Positions 1-9,548 of a stretch of DNA of 64,000 bases are shown here, piece after piece. Source of the DNA: Bacillus sp. 123MFChir2. Its GTDB lineage: Bacteria > Bacillota > Bacilli > Bacillales > Bacillaceae_G. How positions within the stretch are numbered: the first letter of the stretch is position 1; each line of letters begins with the position of its first letter. The stretch covers positions 1-64,000 of the forward strand of contig NZ_KB910935.1 in NCBI RefSeq assembly GCF_000383235.1, written 5' to 3'. A program made the position numbers and the translations under genes. Under the pieces are notes generated by a model. The model did no database searches and was not told the DNA's origin. It worked only from the letters and a program-made list of their open reading frames with translations.

Positions 1-179
1 CGAACGGGCGGCACTGCGTTGCGGCCATTATCGAGACAATATTTACTTTTCAGTTCCTCTAAAACAAAAGAAAAATCTACCATTTCATTAAATTGACGGA
101 GCATATTATCTTTTGGTATGACGATATCGTAAATCGCCATGAATGGGCTAAGGTTAAGAGATTGTTGTTTTGAAATCAT
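1..179 (-). CDS. IS1182-family transposase, N-terminal part (runs off window)
   Basis: The reverse strand reads an open frame from an ATG at 179 to the window edge. The 59 visible residues include YDIVIPKDNMLRQFNEMVDF and KYCLDNGRNAVPPVR, which I recognise as the start of IS1182-type DDE transposases. The reading frame is intact as far as it can be seen. It lies just beyond the cshA terminator, so the element landed in the intergenic space downstream of cshA. Whether the rest of the element is complete cannot be seen. Family call is from recalled sequence similarity. Confidence 0.85.
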   Translation of the reverse strand, partial: MISKQQSLNLSPFMAIYDIVIPKDNMLRQFNEMVDFSFVLEELKSKYCLDNGRNAVPPV

Positions 180-220
180 CCGAGACACCACCTAGAATTA
201 TTACAACTATTATACATGAA

Positions 221-265
221 AAAAACGAAAGCTTCCTCGATTTCATCGAGGAAGCTTTCGTTTTT
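221..265 (-). terminator. Rho-independent terminator of cshA
   Basis: A perfect 20-bp stem (221-240 with 246-265) and a 5-nt loop, with U-rich flank on both strands. On the reverse strand it ends the cshA transcript about 60 nt after the stop. It should also insulate the transposase gene from cshA. Confidence 0.9.
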
Positions 266-322
266 TCTATGAAGACTTTTTCAGTGGCCTCTTTCGAAAA
301 AGACTGTCTTTTTTGTATATAT

Positions 323-1885
323 TTAGTTAGATTGTGGTTTACGGCCTGTATGCTTTCTTTCTCCGCCGCGCCCTCTAGGAGCTCCAGAACGACCATCGCG
401 ACCTTCGCGTCCTTGACCTTCTCCTTTACGACCACCACGATTACGGTTACCATCACGGTTACGGCCACCTTCACGATTACGGTTACCTTCGCGGTTACCA
501 TCACGATAACCACCTCTTCCGTTGCCGTTTCCGCTGCCGTTTCTCTTTCTAGAACGATCTTTTGAAACTACCGGCGGTTCTGACGTTAAAGAAACTGGCG
601 TTGCATCCGGCTCTTTTGTCATCATTTTTAAAGCAGCTGCTACAACCGCTACAGAATCATGCTCTTCTAATAGCTCTTCCGCAATACGTTTGTAGTATGA
701 TAAGTTTTCACTTTCGATTGTACTTTGAAGTTTTTCAGCAATCAAACGTTGTTGTCCTTCTAAAGCTTCATCTAATGTTGGTGGATTCATACGATCCATT
801 TTACGTTTTGTTGTACGCTCAATATTCTTTAATTGTCCTGTTTCACGCGGTGTTACAAACAGCATCGCAAGACCTGTTTTACCTGCACGACCTGTACGAC
901 CAATACGGTGTACGTATGATTCAGGATCTTGTGGGATATCAAAGTTATATACGTGTGTTACACCTGAAATATCAAGTCCACGTGCTGCTACATCTGTCGC
1001 AACAAGAACTTCGATTGAACCTTCTTTAAATTTACGTAATACAGAAAGACGCTTCGCTTGTGTTAAATCACCATGAATTCCTTCCGCTGCATAGCCACGT
1101 AAGTTTAATGCTTCTGATAATTCATCAACACGGCGCTTTGTACGACCGAATACGATTGCAAGCTCTGGAGATTGAATATCTAATAAACGTGTTAACACGT
1201 CAAATTTCTTTTTCTCTTGCACTTCTACATAGAACTGCTGAATGTTTGGCATAGTTACTTCTTTCGCTTTAACCTTAATATGTTTAGGTTCGCTCATGAA
1301 GCGTTCCGCAATGCGACGGATTGGATCCGGCATTGTTGCTGAGAATAATAATGTTTGGTGTGTTTCAGGCACATCTGTTAAAATCGCTTCAATATCTTCA
1401 ATGAAGCCCATATTTAACATTTCATCTGCTTCATCAAGAACAACTGTCTCTACGTTTTGCAGACGAAGTGTTTTACGTTTAATATGATCTAAAATACGTC
1501 CTGGTGTACCAACAATAATGTGTGGACCTTTTTTCAACGCACGAATTTGACGGTTAATATCTTGACCACCATAGATTGGTAAAATGCGCACACGCTTATG
1601 TTGACCAATTTTGTATAACTCTTCACCTACTTGAATTGCTAATTCACGAGTTGGCGCGATAACGATACCTTGAACTGTATCTTGGCGTGTATTTACTTTT
1701 TCTAATAGTGGTAATCCAAATGCAGCTGTTTTCCCTGTACCCGTTTGAGCTTGACCAATGATGTCTACACCTTGTAAGGCTACTGGAATTGTTTCTGCCT
1801 GAATTGGTGTTGCCTCTTCAAACCCCATGCTTTCCACAGACTGTAACAAAGAATTGCTTAATCCTAACTCTCGAAATGTTGTCAA
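323..1885 (-). CDS. cshA: DEAD-box RNA helicase CshA
   Basis: ATP-dependent RNA helicase of the CshA type, acting in RNA decay, ribosome assembly and cold growth. Visible motifs: Q-motif in the first 30 residues, AQTGTGKT at 46-53, PTREL at 78-82, TPGR near 127, DEAD at 151-154, SAT at 182-184 and HRIGRTGR near residue 330. The C-terminus from about residue 445 is an Arg/Gly/Asn-rich tail of short repeats, a likely RNA-binding extension. Length (520 aa) fits the B. cereus group protein. Upstream genes on the same strand are murF and ddl, but about 580 bp and a likely terminator separate them. The open frames on the other strand over the tail are low-complexity shadows. Confidence 0.95.
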   Translation of the reverse strand: MTTFRELGLSNSLLQSVESMGFEEATPIQAETIPVALQGVDIIGQAQTGTGKTAAFGLPLLEKVNTRQDTVQGIVIAPTRELAIQVGEELYKIGQHKRVRILPIYGGQDINRQIRALKKGPHIIVGTPGRILDHIKRKTLRLQNVETVVLDEADEMLNMGFIEDIEAILTDVPETHQTLLFSATMPDPIRRIAERFMSEPKHIKVKAKEVTMPNIQQFYVEVQEKKKFDVLTRLLDIQSPELAIVFGRTKRRVDELSEALNLRGYAAEGIHGDLTQAKRLSVLRKFKEGSIEVLVATDVAARGLDISGVTHVYNFDIPQDPESYVHRIGRTGRAGKTGLAMLFVTPRETGQLKNIERTTKRKMDRMNPPTLDEALEGQQRLIAEKLQSTIESENLSYYKRIAEELLEEHDSVAVVAAALKMMTKEPDATPVSLTSEPPVVSKDRSRKRNGSGNGNGRGGYRDGNREGNRNREGGRNRDGNRNRGGRKGEGQGREGRDGRSGAPRGRGGERKHTGRKPQSN

Positions 1886-2110
1886 TTTTACTTCTCCTTT
1901 TCTATCTAAAATAGCCCAGATTATTCCTTCTTTTCATATTCACAGGATATCCAAGTAAGGTTGGGCTAAGTCTTCTTCAGACAAAATGCGTTATCAGCGC
2001 AAGATCGCCTGACAATTATAATAAAACTAGCTTTTGAAAAATGAATGTAACAAGTATACGCACTTTAAACATCCAAACGTAAAGCTAGACAAAAGTAGTC
2101 CCGAGACAAA

Positions 2111-2150
2111 TTTATCCCGCTATTCTTGGGCAGTAAAGCCCCAACTTCAA
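2111..2150 (-). repeat. Fragment of the GTGAAACTT-type intergenic repeat
   Basis: Read on the reverse strand this contains TTTACTGCCCAAGAATAGCG followed by GGATAAA. It matches the inner half of the copies at 5173-5227 and 42409-42463. The TAAAGTGAAA end is missing. Confidence 0.5.
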
Positions 2151-2202
2151 GCAATTATATTTAAATGGCAGGAGTAATCATCCTAGCTATTCATTCAAAA
2201 AA

Positions 2203-2230
2203 GACATTTTCCGTGTTCGTGGAAAATGCC
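2203..2230 (-). terminator. Possible terminator downstream of murF
   Basis: The stem CATTTTCC (2205-2212) pairs with GGAAAATG (2221-2228), and on the reverse strand a run of six T follows. It lies about 235 nt after the murF stop, so it may end the ddl-murF transcript. Confidence 0.55.
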
Positions 2231-2464
2231 CTTTCCCTTATGTTCACATATATAAACGGGCCTACATTTATCACAAAAATACTCTACAACGTTATTACAC
2301 CCTATCAATTATATGTTTTGTATGTGTAAAAAGCAAACCCAACTCTCCCCATATTTTATACATGAACTTTTCCATCTTCATCCTAGATTTTGAATCCCTT
2401 GATTGTAAGGGGTTCCAGTAATCAACTAATAGAGTAAACCGTATGCAAAGGCAACAAAGCCCTA

Positions 2465-3838
2465 TTACTTTATCATCGTAATAATTTCCTCTAACTTCAT
2501 GCCACGAGATGCTTTTACTAATACAACGTCTTTCACATCAATGACTTCTTTTAAATCTTTAACGAGTTCTTCTTTATTGTTATACGCCTTTACTCGTTCA
2601 TTAGGAAAATTAATTTTTGCGCCTTCTGCCATTTGTTCCCCGAGCGTACCGTACGTAAACACATATGCAATACGAGCTGGATCAATTAGTTTTCCAACTT
2701 CATAATGAAATTGCACTTCTTGGTCACCAAGCTCCAACATATCGCCAAGAACGAAAATTTTTTTAGAAAATCCATTTAATTCATTCATTAAATGGAACGC
2801 TGCTTCCATCGCTGTCGGACTCGCGTTATATGCATCATTAATTATTGTTAACCCAGCATCCGTCTTTACAACTTCCATACGCATGCCTGTCATTTTTAAA
2901 TTTACTAAACCTTGTTTCATTTCTTCCCATGTTACGCCAAAGAACTCAGCAACCGCCATTGATGCTAATGCGTTATATACATTATGTTTCCCAAGAACGG
3001 GCAAATAAAATACTACATCCTGCGCTTGATTCATTTTAAATTGCGTACCTGTTGCTTCCAATTTCACAGAAACTGGGTAGTAATCATTTGCTCTTGCATC
3101 ACCGAATGTAATTGTCTTTGCTGGTAAATTCATGCCTGGTACACGTGTAGTCAACAATGGCTCATCTCCGTTATAAACAAATACGCCATTATCTTGTAAA
3201 CCTGTCACAATTTCTAACTTCGCTTCAGCAATTGCATCACGAGAGCCTAAATCCATTAAATGCGCTTCTCCGATATTTGTAATAATCGCTGCATCAGGAC
3301 GAGCAAGCTTTGACAAAAATTCAATTTCACCACGACTCGACATACCCATTTCTAATACAGCTATTTCTGTATCTTCTTCTAAATTTAAAATGGTCAACGG
3401 AAGTCCAATATGGTTATTGAAATTCCCTTCTGTTTTTTGCACTTTAAATTTTGCTCCAAGCAAGCTTGTTACAATATCTTTCGTTGATGTTTTTCCGTTA
3501 CTCCCTGTTACACCAACAACCTTCACATTTAACTGATCACGATAGGTTTTCGCTAATGTTTGTAATGCTTGTAATGTGTCTTCCACAAAAATAACTGGTA
3601 TATTTTCTGGCGGGTTGGCCACACCTTTTTTCCATAGTGTTGCAACAGCACCATTTTCGATCGCTTCCCTCGCAAAAGTATGACCATCAAAACGTTCTCC
3701 TTGAATAGGAACATATAAATTCCCTTGTTCAATCTTTCTTGTATCAATGGAAACACCTTTTATCGCTATATCATGCCACTGCTCTGCTAAAGTTCCACAT
3801 ACCATTTTCTCAACTTGCTTCGCTGTTCGTTGTATCAT
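2465..3838 (-). CDS. murF: UDP-N-acetylmuramoyl-tripeptide--D-alanyl-D-alanine ligase
   Basis: Mur ligase that adds D-Ala-D-Ala to the UDP-MurNAc-tripeptide in the cytoplasm, the last cytoplasmic step of the peptidoglycan precursor. The ATP-binding loop GSNGKTS lies near residues 112-118, followed by the Mur central and C-terminal domains. Length of about 457 aa is normal. I chose the ATG at 3838 (MIQRTAKQVEK) because AAGGAG sits 8 nt upstream; the GTG three codons earlier overlaps that Shine-Dalgarno. It follows ddl on the same strand with 60 nt between them, consistent with supplying D-Ala-D-Ala and then using it. Confidence 0.95.
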   Translation of the reverse strand: MIQRTAKQVEKMVCGTLAEQWHDIAIKGVSIDTRKIEQGNLYVPIQGERFDGHTFAREAIENGAVATLWKKGVANPPENIPVIFVEDTLQALQTLAKTYRDQLNVKVVGVTGSNGKTSTKDIVTSLLGAKFKVQKTEGNFNNHIGLPLTILNLEEDTEIAVLEMGMSSRGEIEFLSKLARPDAAIITNIGEAHLMDLGSRDAIAEAKLEIVTGLQDNGVFVYNGDEPLLTTRVPGMNLPAKTITFGDARANDYYPVSVKLEATGTQFKMNQAQDVVFYLPVLGKHNVYNALASMAVAEFFGVTWEEMKQGLVNLKMTGMRMEVVKTDAGLTIINDAYNASPTAMEAAFHLMNELNGFSKKIFVLGDMLELGDQEVQFHYEVGKLIDPARIAYVFTYGTLGEQMAEGAKINFPNERVKAYNNKEELVKDLKEVIDVKDVVLVKASRGMKLEEIITMIK

Positions 3839-3864
3839 ACAAAACACTCCTTACAAGGAAGAAA

Positions 3865-3884
3865 CACTATTCATTTGAATAGTG
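3865..3884 (-). other. Palindromic hairpin between ddl and murF
   Basis: The 20-bp perfect palindrome CACTATTCATTTGAATAGTG lies in the 60-bp ddl-murF gap. It lacks a good T-run, so it may tune ddl:murF expression or stabilise mRNA ends rather than stop transcription. Confidence 0.5.
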
Positions 3885-3898
3885 CTTCTCCTTTCTTG

Positions 3899-4984
3899 TT
3901 AGATTGTATATTTAATTTTTTGTTTTTCTTCATGACGTTCAATCGCTAAGCGCACTAACTCTTGAATAAGCTCTGGATAGGCCAATCCTGTATTTTCCCA
4001 TAACAGAGGGAACATACTAAACGGCGTGAATCCTGGCATTGTATTTACTTCATTAATAAATACATCACCATCTTTCGTTAAGAAGAAATCTGCTCGCGTT
4101 AATCCCGCACCGTCTAAAGACTGAAATGCACGAATCGCATACTCTTTAATCTTCTCATATTCCGCTTCCTTAACTTCAGCAGGAATAACCATCGCCGTAT
4201 CGCCATCAATGTATTTTGATTTATAATCATAGAATTCTTTTTTAGCTACGATTTCACCTACAACCGAACATTTTGGTTCATCATTTCCTAATACACCAAC
4301 TTCCACTTCACGACCAACAATATTCTCTTCTACGATGATTTTACGATCGAATTGGAACGCTTCTTCAAATGCGCTCTCTAACTCAGCACAATTTTTACAT
4401 TTATTAATTCCAACGCTCGAGCCAAGATTTGCTGGTTTCACGAAACATGGATAGCCTAATGTTTCTTCCACTTTTTCATACGCTTCTGTGCGATTTTTCT
4501 CCCAAGCACTGCGAATGAACGAAACATATTTTGCTTGCGGTAAGCCCGCTTCCGCAAAAATATTTTTCATAATAACTTTATCCATACCTGCAGCTGATGC
4601 TAATACACCGTTCCCTACATATGGAATATTTATAAGTTCTAACAAACCTTGTACGGTTCCATCTTCACCATTTGGTCCATGTAATAACGGAAAGATTACA
4701 TCGAGTGCATTCTCTTTATCAGAAGCTGACATCGGGATAATCTCTGAACTTAATGACACAGGAGAAATCGCGTTCTCTTCTCCGTTCAATCGCAACGCTT
4801 GAACGCTGTTTATTTCACCTTCAATACGCTCACCGCGAATCCATTGTCCTTGTTCAGTAATATAAATTGGATGAACCTCAAATTTTTCTTGATCTAACGC
4901 TTTACTAACAGCAAGAGCCGTTTGTAAAGAAACTTGATGCTCCGCTGATTTCCCACCATATAATAAACCTAATTTAATTTTCAT
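3899..4984 (-). CDS. ddl: D-alanine--D-alanine ligase
   Basis: ATP-grasp enzyme joining two D-alanines for peptidoglycan synthesis in the cytoplasm. The start [20 protein letters not shown] is the typical N-terminal domain with the GGxSxEH loop. The centre contains [16 protein letters not shown] and [15 protein letters not shown], and the C-terminus has the metal/ATP region [18 protein letters not shown]. 361 aa is full length. It is followed by murF at 60 nt. A hairpin separates it from the MFS gene upstream, so ddl probably has its own promoter. Confidence 0.95.
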   Translation of the reverse strand: MKIKLGLLYGGKSAEHQVSLQTALAVSKALDQEKFEVHPIYITEQGQWIRGERIEGEINSVQALRLNGEENAISPVSLSSEIIPMSASDKENALDVIFPLLHGPNGEDGTVQGLLELINIPYVGNGVLASAAGMDKVIMKNIFAEAGLPQAKYVSFIRSAWEKNRTEAYEKVEETLGYPCFVKPANLGSSVGINKCKNCAELESAFEEAFQFDRKIIVEENIVGREVEVGVLGNDEPKCSVVGEIVAKKEFYDYKSKYIDGDTAMVIPAEVKEAEYEKIKEYAIRAFQSLDGAGLTRADFFLTKDGDVFINEVNTMPGFTPFSMFPLLWENTGLAYPELIQELVRLAIERHEEKQKIKYTI

Positions 4985-5029
4985 AATGAAATCACCCTAA
5001 TCGTTTGTTTTCATTTTTCTATTGTAGCA

Positions 5030-5067
5030 CTTTTTACGAAAATAGATAGTTCCTATTTTCGTAAAAG
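5030..5067 (-). terminator. Terminator between the MFS gene and ddl
   Basis: TACGAAAATAG pairs with CTATTTTCGTA across a 7-nt loop, flanked by T-runs on both sides. It ends transcripts from the MFS gene and separates them from ddl. Confidence 0.75.
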
Positions 5068-5172
5068 GCGAAACTGTCCACAAATAGTGAGATAGCCGCA
5101 TCGACATAATAATTTTTCTAGTTATATACCTAATAATATGAGAAAAAGAAGTTATTTGTGTATGATGAAAAC

Positions 5173-5227
5173 TTCATCCGGCTATTCATGGGCAGTAATA
5201 CTCCCAACTGATTAAAGTTTCACTTTA
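5173..5227 (-). repeat. GTGAAACTT-type intergenic repeat, copy at the MFS stop codon
   Basis: On the reverse strand it begins TAAAGTGAAACTTTAATCAG, then TTACTGCCCATGAATAGC. The first TAA is the stop codon of the MFS gene. Related copies lie at 6515-6546, 10495-10560, 13857-13913, 42409-42463, 50280-50430 and 53090-53134. Confidence 0.7.
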
Positions 5228-6499
5228 TGACGTTTGCTTTACCATGTTATCTTTTTGTTTTTGCTCTACAAGTCGATCTAATGATATGTAAACAAGTCCC
5301 GCTATCACACATCCGATCCCTAAAATCGTAAATAAAACGTGACCTAACAAACGATCGAGTAAAAAACCTCCAAGTAGCGGACCAAACGCATTACCTGTAA
5401 TCCATTGTAAGCTAGCCGCTCCCATATATGTACCTCGCAAATGCTCTGGTGCTAAATTTGCTACGAACGTCATTTGGACAGGAGACATAATCATTTCTCC
5501 CAATGTATAAATCGCATATACAATTAATAGCGTAACAAGAACTACAGTAGCACTTGCCCCCATTCCGCCAAACCATTTCGGAAGCCATCCGATTGCAAGA
5601 AGACCGATTCCAAATAACCAAGCACCATATAGCATCGTTTTTCCTACCGGTTTATCTGTCGCCCATTTCGAAATTTGAAATTGAAACAAAACCACCAAAA
5701 GTCCATTCATAGCCATTAAATAAGGATACGGATTATTCATTCCAAAGATCCCTTTCAGTTCATTGTCAAAATGAAGAGGAAGCATACCTTCTGTTTGCGA
5801 AAATCCCATTGAAATAACAATTCCAGCTAATAAATAAATCAGTAAAATTTTATCTTGCAACACAACTTTCCATACAGATTGTTTCGTCTCCTCTTCCTTA
5901 TTCATCTGTGTTATTGCATCTTTTGGCATTGTTTCTTGAATAAGTAGTAAAACGAGTAATGCATAGAAGAGCATAGAAGATGACGCAATCATAAAAATGA
6001 CATTTTTGGAAAGCACCGCAACTGAAGCACCTAGAATTGGTCCAATTGCTGCTCCGATATTATGCCCCATCCGCAGCAAACCGTATGCTTCTGTTCGCTT
6101 TTCAGGTTCTGTTACATCAGCTACCATCGCAGAAGCTGCTGGGTGGAACAACGAATTACTAAGCCCTAAACAAATGGATAGAATAGCATATGGTATAAAT
6201 CCATCTATAAATAAGAACCCTAGCATTAAAATTGCATTGCTAGCCATTGAAAATATCATAATTGGCTTCCTTCCATAAATATCGGCAATTCGGCCACCTA
6301 TAAGAGAACCAAAACTTGCCGCAATTGGAGACAATGCCATAATAATTCCTACTTGTAGCAACGAATCTACTTTATCTTTTAAATATAATGCAAAAAATGG
6401 CATTAACATCATCATCGCAATTCCATTTAACGTTTCGCCAATAAATCGAATCCAAACATTACGATCCATTTGCTTTAATTCTTGCCATGTTTTCTTCAT
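5225..6499 (-). CDS. MFS transporter (drug-efflux type)
   Basis: Twelve-helix major facilitator protein of about 424 aa. The loop between helices 2 and 3 reads GGRIADIYGRKPIM, the classic MFS motif A (GxxxDRxGRR-like), and EAYGLLRMGHNIGAAIGPIL lies in helix 5, as in drug:H+ antiporters. The substrate cannot be told from sequence. I chose the ATG at 6499 (MKKTWQELKQ) because a run of seven G precedes it at proper spacing; a 14-codon upstream extension has no ribosome-binding site. The stop codon is provided by an intergenic repeat. It stands alone between terminators. Confidence 0.85.
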   Translation of the reverse strand: MKKTWQELKQMDRNVWIRFIGETLNGIAMMMLMPFFALYLKDKVDSLLQVGIIMALSPIAASFGSLIGGRIADIYGRKPIMIFSMASNAILMLGFLFIDGFIPYAILSICLGLSNSLFHPAASAMVADVTEPEKRTEAYGLLRMGHNIGAAIGPILGASVAVLSKNVIFMIASSSMLFYALLVLLLIQETMPKDAITQMNKEEETKQSVWKVVLQDKILLIYLLAGIVISMGFSQTEGMLPLHFDNELKGIFGMNNPYPYLMAMNGLLVVLFQFQISKWATDKPVGKTMLYGAWLFGIGLLAIGWLPKWFGGMGASATVVLVTLLIVYAIYTLGEMIMSPVQMTFVANLAPEHLRGTYMGAASLQWITGNAFGPLLGGFLLDRLLGHVLFTILGIGCVIAGLVYISLDRLVEQKQKDNMVKQTS

Positions 6500-6514
6500 A
6501 TTCTCCCCCCCTTT

Positions 6515-6546
6515 TAGGCAGTAAGCGCCCAATCGGTTCAATAATC
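6515..6546 (-). repeat. GTGAAACTT-type repeat, degenerate copy
   Basis: On the reverse strand TAAAGTGAAGGTTTCGCTGG followed by GGCGCTTACTGCC. It matches the family at both ends but is diverged. It lies just upstream of the MFS start. Confidence 0.45.
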
Positions 6547-6620
6547 CAGCGAAACCTTCACTTTATCGACCAATTTTCATCTTATATCATTTTTCGAAAA
6601 ATGTAAATTTTCAAAAACAA

Positions 6621-6649
6621 AAGCCGTCCTTTTTCTAGGAACGGCTTTC
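6621..6649 (-). terminator. Terminator of the amino-acid permease gene
   Basis: On the reverse strand AAAGCCGTTCC pairs with GGACGGCTTT and is followed by TGTTTTTG. It lies at the 3' end of the permease gene. Confidence 0.85.
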
Positions 6650-6653
6650 AACT

Positions 6654-8069
6654 TTATAGATTAACTGTTTTTTCATCATCAGATTCTTTGTGTAATGCAC
6701 TATTCTTTCTGCTATATAAGAAATAGACTGCTATTCCAATTACCATCCAAATCCCAAAACTTTTCCATGTAATTGCCGGTAATTGAAGCATTAAATATAA
6801 ACAGAAAATCACTGTTAATGCTGGTAAAACTGGCACAAGCGGCACTTTAAATGCACGAGGTAAATCCGGATGTGTTTTGCGCATTACAATAACCGCAACT
6901 GCTACAAGTGCGAACGCAGATAGAGTTCCGATATTTACAAGGTGAGCTAACACACTTAAGTCAACAAGTCCTGAAATAAGCGCTGCTACAATCCCTGTTA
7001 TCCATGTATTTAAAAACGGTGTTTTAAACTTGGGATGTACTTTCGCAAAACGGTTCGGTAATAAACCGTCACGACTCATTGCATACGACACTCGGACTTG
7101 ACCATACATCATAACTAACATAACAGTTGTAATCCCTGTAATCGCACCTACTGAAATAATACCTGCTAAACCATCTTGTCCAATAAATTGAAGTGCAAAT
7201 GCTACTGGATCTGATATATTTAATTGTCCATACGGTACAATACCTGTTAAAATAAGCGAAACAGCAATGTACAAAACGGTACAAATTAATAACGATGCTA
7301 TAATACCAATCGGTAAATCACGCTGCGGACGTTTTACTTCTTCCGCCGCTGTTGAAACAGCATCAAAACCAATAAAAGCAAAAAATACCGTCGCTGCACC
7401 TACCATTACGCCATCGAAACCAAACGGCATGAATGGTGTCCAGTTTTCTGGTTTTACATACTTAAACCCAGCGAAGATGAACAATAGTACAACGGTTAAT
7501 TTAATAAATACCATAATATTATTTACACGAGCACTTTCACGAACACCTCGTGATAAAAGGATCGTCATAATTAAAATAATACAAACAGCTGGCAAATCGA
7601 TAATTCCACCTTTTCCTGCCCCAGGAGCAGAAGCTAAAATTGTTGGAATTTGAATTCCAAACCCCTTTAATAAAGACTGAAAGTAAGCGGACCATCCATT
7701 AGCAACAGCTGATGTCGCTAATAAGTACTCAAGCATTAAATCCCATCCAATTAAAAAGGCAAACACTTCTCCCATCGTTGCGTATGTATATGTATATACA
7801 CTACCAGATACCGGTACGCTAGAAGCAAATTCTGCATAGCAAAAGGCAGCAAAGGCACAAGCTAGCGCGGCTAATGCAAAAGATAAAATAATGGCAGGTC
7901 CAGAATGTTTCGCAGCAACTACCCCAGTCAAGACGAAAATACCTGTCCCAACAATTGCCCCTACCCCTAACATCGTTAAATCTAACGCTCCTAATGTTCG
8001 ATCTAATTTCTTCTGATTTCCCTCTTGCAACAATTGTGTAATCGGCTTTTTTTGAAAGATTTGCTTCAT
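6654..8069 (-). CDS. APC-superfamily amino-acid permease (YfnA/CAT-like)
   Basis: Integral membrane amino-acid transporter of about 471 aa with twelve or more predicted helices. The N-terminal region LGALDLTMLGVGAIVGTGIF carries the GxG(I/T)GxGIF signature of APC permeases. GFDAVSTAAEEVKRPQRDLP is typical of the cationic amino-acid transporter branch (YfnA, YhdG). The exact substrate is unknown. I placed the start at the ATG at 8069 (MKQIFQKKP), with GAGGTG 8 nt upstream; a GTG three codons earlier overlaps that site. Monocistronic, with its own terminator. Confidence 0.88.
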   Translation of the reverse strand: MKQIFQKKPITQLLQEGNQKKLDRTLGALDLTMLGVGAIVGTGIFVLTGVVAAKHSGPAIILSFALAALACAFAAFCYAEFASSVPVSGSVYTYTYATMGEVFAFLIGWDLMLEYLLATSAVANGWSAYFQSLLKGFGIQIPTILASAPGAGKGGIIDLPAVCIILIMTILLSRGVRESARVNNIMVFIKLTVVLLFIFAGFKYVKPENWTPFMPFGFDGVMVGAATVFFAFIGFDAVSTAAEEVKRPQRDLPIGIIASLLICTVLYIAVSLILTGIVPYGQLNISDPVAFALQFIGQDGLAGIISVGAITGITTVMLVMMYGQVRVSYAMSRDGLLPNRFAKVHPKFKTPFLNTWITGIVAALISGLVDLSVLAHLVNIGTLSAFALVAVAVIVMRKTHPDLPRAFKVPLVPVLPALTVIFCLYLMLQLPAITWKSFGIWMVIGIAVYFLYSRKNSALHKESDDEKTVNL

Positions 8070-8372
8070 ACTCAGCACCTCAACATTTATAATTTTCTGA
8101 AAATTTTAATATTTACACTCATTTTACTTATTTCACCTTTTTTCGTCAATAACTTAATGAGAAGTTTGTCCTTCCACCACTATTTTTCACGATCTAAAGT
8201 AGTGCGGTTCGTTATTGTATTATTAAGTAAAGCAAAATGAAAATCATAATAATGGTTTATATTTCTATATTTTTATATCATTTTACAAATATTTTTGGTA
8301 TTTTATATAAGTCGATTCCTTTATGAACACAAGCACACCCATCAAATGAGTGTGCTTGTTGTTCTTTACATC
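8070..8372. other. Intergenic region between hmgA and the permease gene
   Basis: About 300 bp, AT-rich. It holds the permease promoter region (not resolved) and a GC-rich hairpin at 8329-8359. Nothing else was recognised. Confidence 0.5.
8329..8359 (-). terminator. Terminator of the hpd-fahA-hmgA operon
   Basis: ACAAGCACACCCAT pairs with ATGAGTGTGCTTGT around a 3-nt loop, 14 nt after the hmgA stop codon. The T-run after it is weak. Confidence 0.7.
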
Positions 8373-9548
8373 TTATACGGTATATGTGCCTTGTTCTAGC
8401 CAGCTATACATGTATTGCTCATCTTCCATATCATGCGCATCTTTTATAACGCGCAGTGGCCGGAATGTATCAATCATAACCGCTAGTTCAATTGTTTCTT
8501 TTTTACCAAGACTAGCCTCTGTTTTCCCAGGGTGTGGTCCATGTGGAATACCGCTTGGATGAAGCGTAATAGACCCTTCCTCTACCCCTTTTCTGCTCAT
8601 AAAATTACCTTCTACATAATAGAGCACCTCATCACTATTTACATTACTATGATAATATGGTGCCGGTATTGCTTCTGGATGATAATCATATAGACGCGGA
8701 ACGAATGAGCAAACAACAAAGTTATGTCCCTCAAACGTTTGGTGTACTGGCGGCGGCTGATGAATACGTCCTGTAATTGGCTCAAAATCCTCAATATTAA
8801 ATACCCATGGATATAAATGTCCATCCCATCCAACAACATCTAAAGGATGATGTTGCAAAACATGTTTATGCATATATCCTCTAGATTTTGTCATTACAAC
8901 AAATTCACCTTTTTCATCGTACGTTTCCAACGTCTCTGGCCCACGGATATCACGCTCACAAAACGGACTATGTTCTAACAATTGTCCGTACTCATTGCGG
9001 TAATTACGAGGTGTTGTAATTTGACTATTTGCTTCAACAACGAGAAATTTTGATTCTCCCGCTTCAGGGATTACACGGTAAATCGTACCGATTGGAAGTA
9101 TAATATAATCTCCTTTTCGGTAATGAATCGCACCGAACATTGTCTCGATTTTTCCAGATCCATAATGAACAAATAGCATTTCATCTCCATCGCCATTACG
9201 ATAAAAATAGTCCATTTTTTCCGCCCCGTTTACAACCCCAATTAGTAAGTCTTCATTTCCTAATAGAAAATTCCTTCCGTTCACGGCATCTCCTATTTTT
9301 CTATATTCTTTCGTCCGAAAATGACGATGCGCTAACGCCACATCTTCTTCGTACTGCGCACGACAAGACCGTGCTAAAGAAGCATGCCCAACTTCTGTTG
9401 GCATGTAGTGGTGATACAAAATAGATTGCGTACCAGAAAAACCTTTCGTCCCCATAACTTGCTCACGATAGAGCGTTCCGTCTTGTTTACGAAACTGTAT
9501 ATGTCGTTTACGAGGAAGTTCCCCCATGCGACGATAATACATGTTCAT
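8373..9548 (-). CDS. hmgA: Homogentisate 1,2-dioxygenase
   Basis: Opens the ring of homogentisate in tyrosine/phenylalanine degradation; cytoplasmic Fe(II) enzyme of the cupin fold. The iron-ligand region is visible: YYHSNVNSDEVLYYVEGNF gives the H...E pair near residues 305-315, and HPSGIPHGPHPG supplies the next histidine. At 391 aa it is slightly shorter than proteobacterial enzymes but normal for Bacillus. The start at 9548 is not certain: MYYRRMGELP two codons later also has a G-rich site. The gene overlaps the end of fahA by 41 nt, implying translational coupling. Confidence 0.9.
   Translation of the reverse strand: MNMYYRRMGELPRKRHIQFRKQDGTLYREQVMGTKGFSGTQSILYHHYMPTEVGHASLARSCRAQYEEDVALAHRHFRTKEYRKIGDAVNGRNFLLGNEDLLIGVVNGAEKMDYFYRNGDGDEMLFVHYGSGKIETMFGAIHYRKGDYIILPIGTIYRVIPEAGESKFLVVEANSQITTPRNYRNEYGQLLEHSPFCERDIRGPETLETYDEKGEFVVMTKSRGYMHKHVLQHHPLDVVGWDGHLYPWVFNIEDFEPITGRIHQPPPVHQTFEGHNFVVCSFVPRLYDYHPEAIPAPYYHSNVNSDEVLYYVEGNFMSRKGVEEGSITLHPSGIPHGPHPGKTEASLGKKETIELAVMIDTFRPLRVIKDAHDMEDEQYMYSWLEQGTYTV

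Larger units (their letters stand above)
1886..2464. other. Intergenic region between murF and cshA
   Basis: About 580 bp without a credible gene. It holds the cshA ribosome-binding region next to 1886, one degenerate copy of the GTGAAACTT-type repeat (about 2111-2150) and a terminator-like hairpin at 2203-2230. The rest is AT-rich with no clear feature. Confidence 0.5.

Noticed and set aside
154-565. Open frames on both strands over the 3' end of cshA
   Set aside because: Low-complexity shadows of the Arg/Gly-rich tail; the helicase frame explains the sequence.
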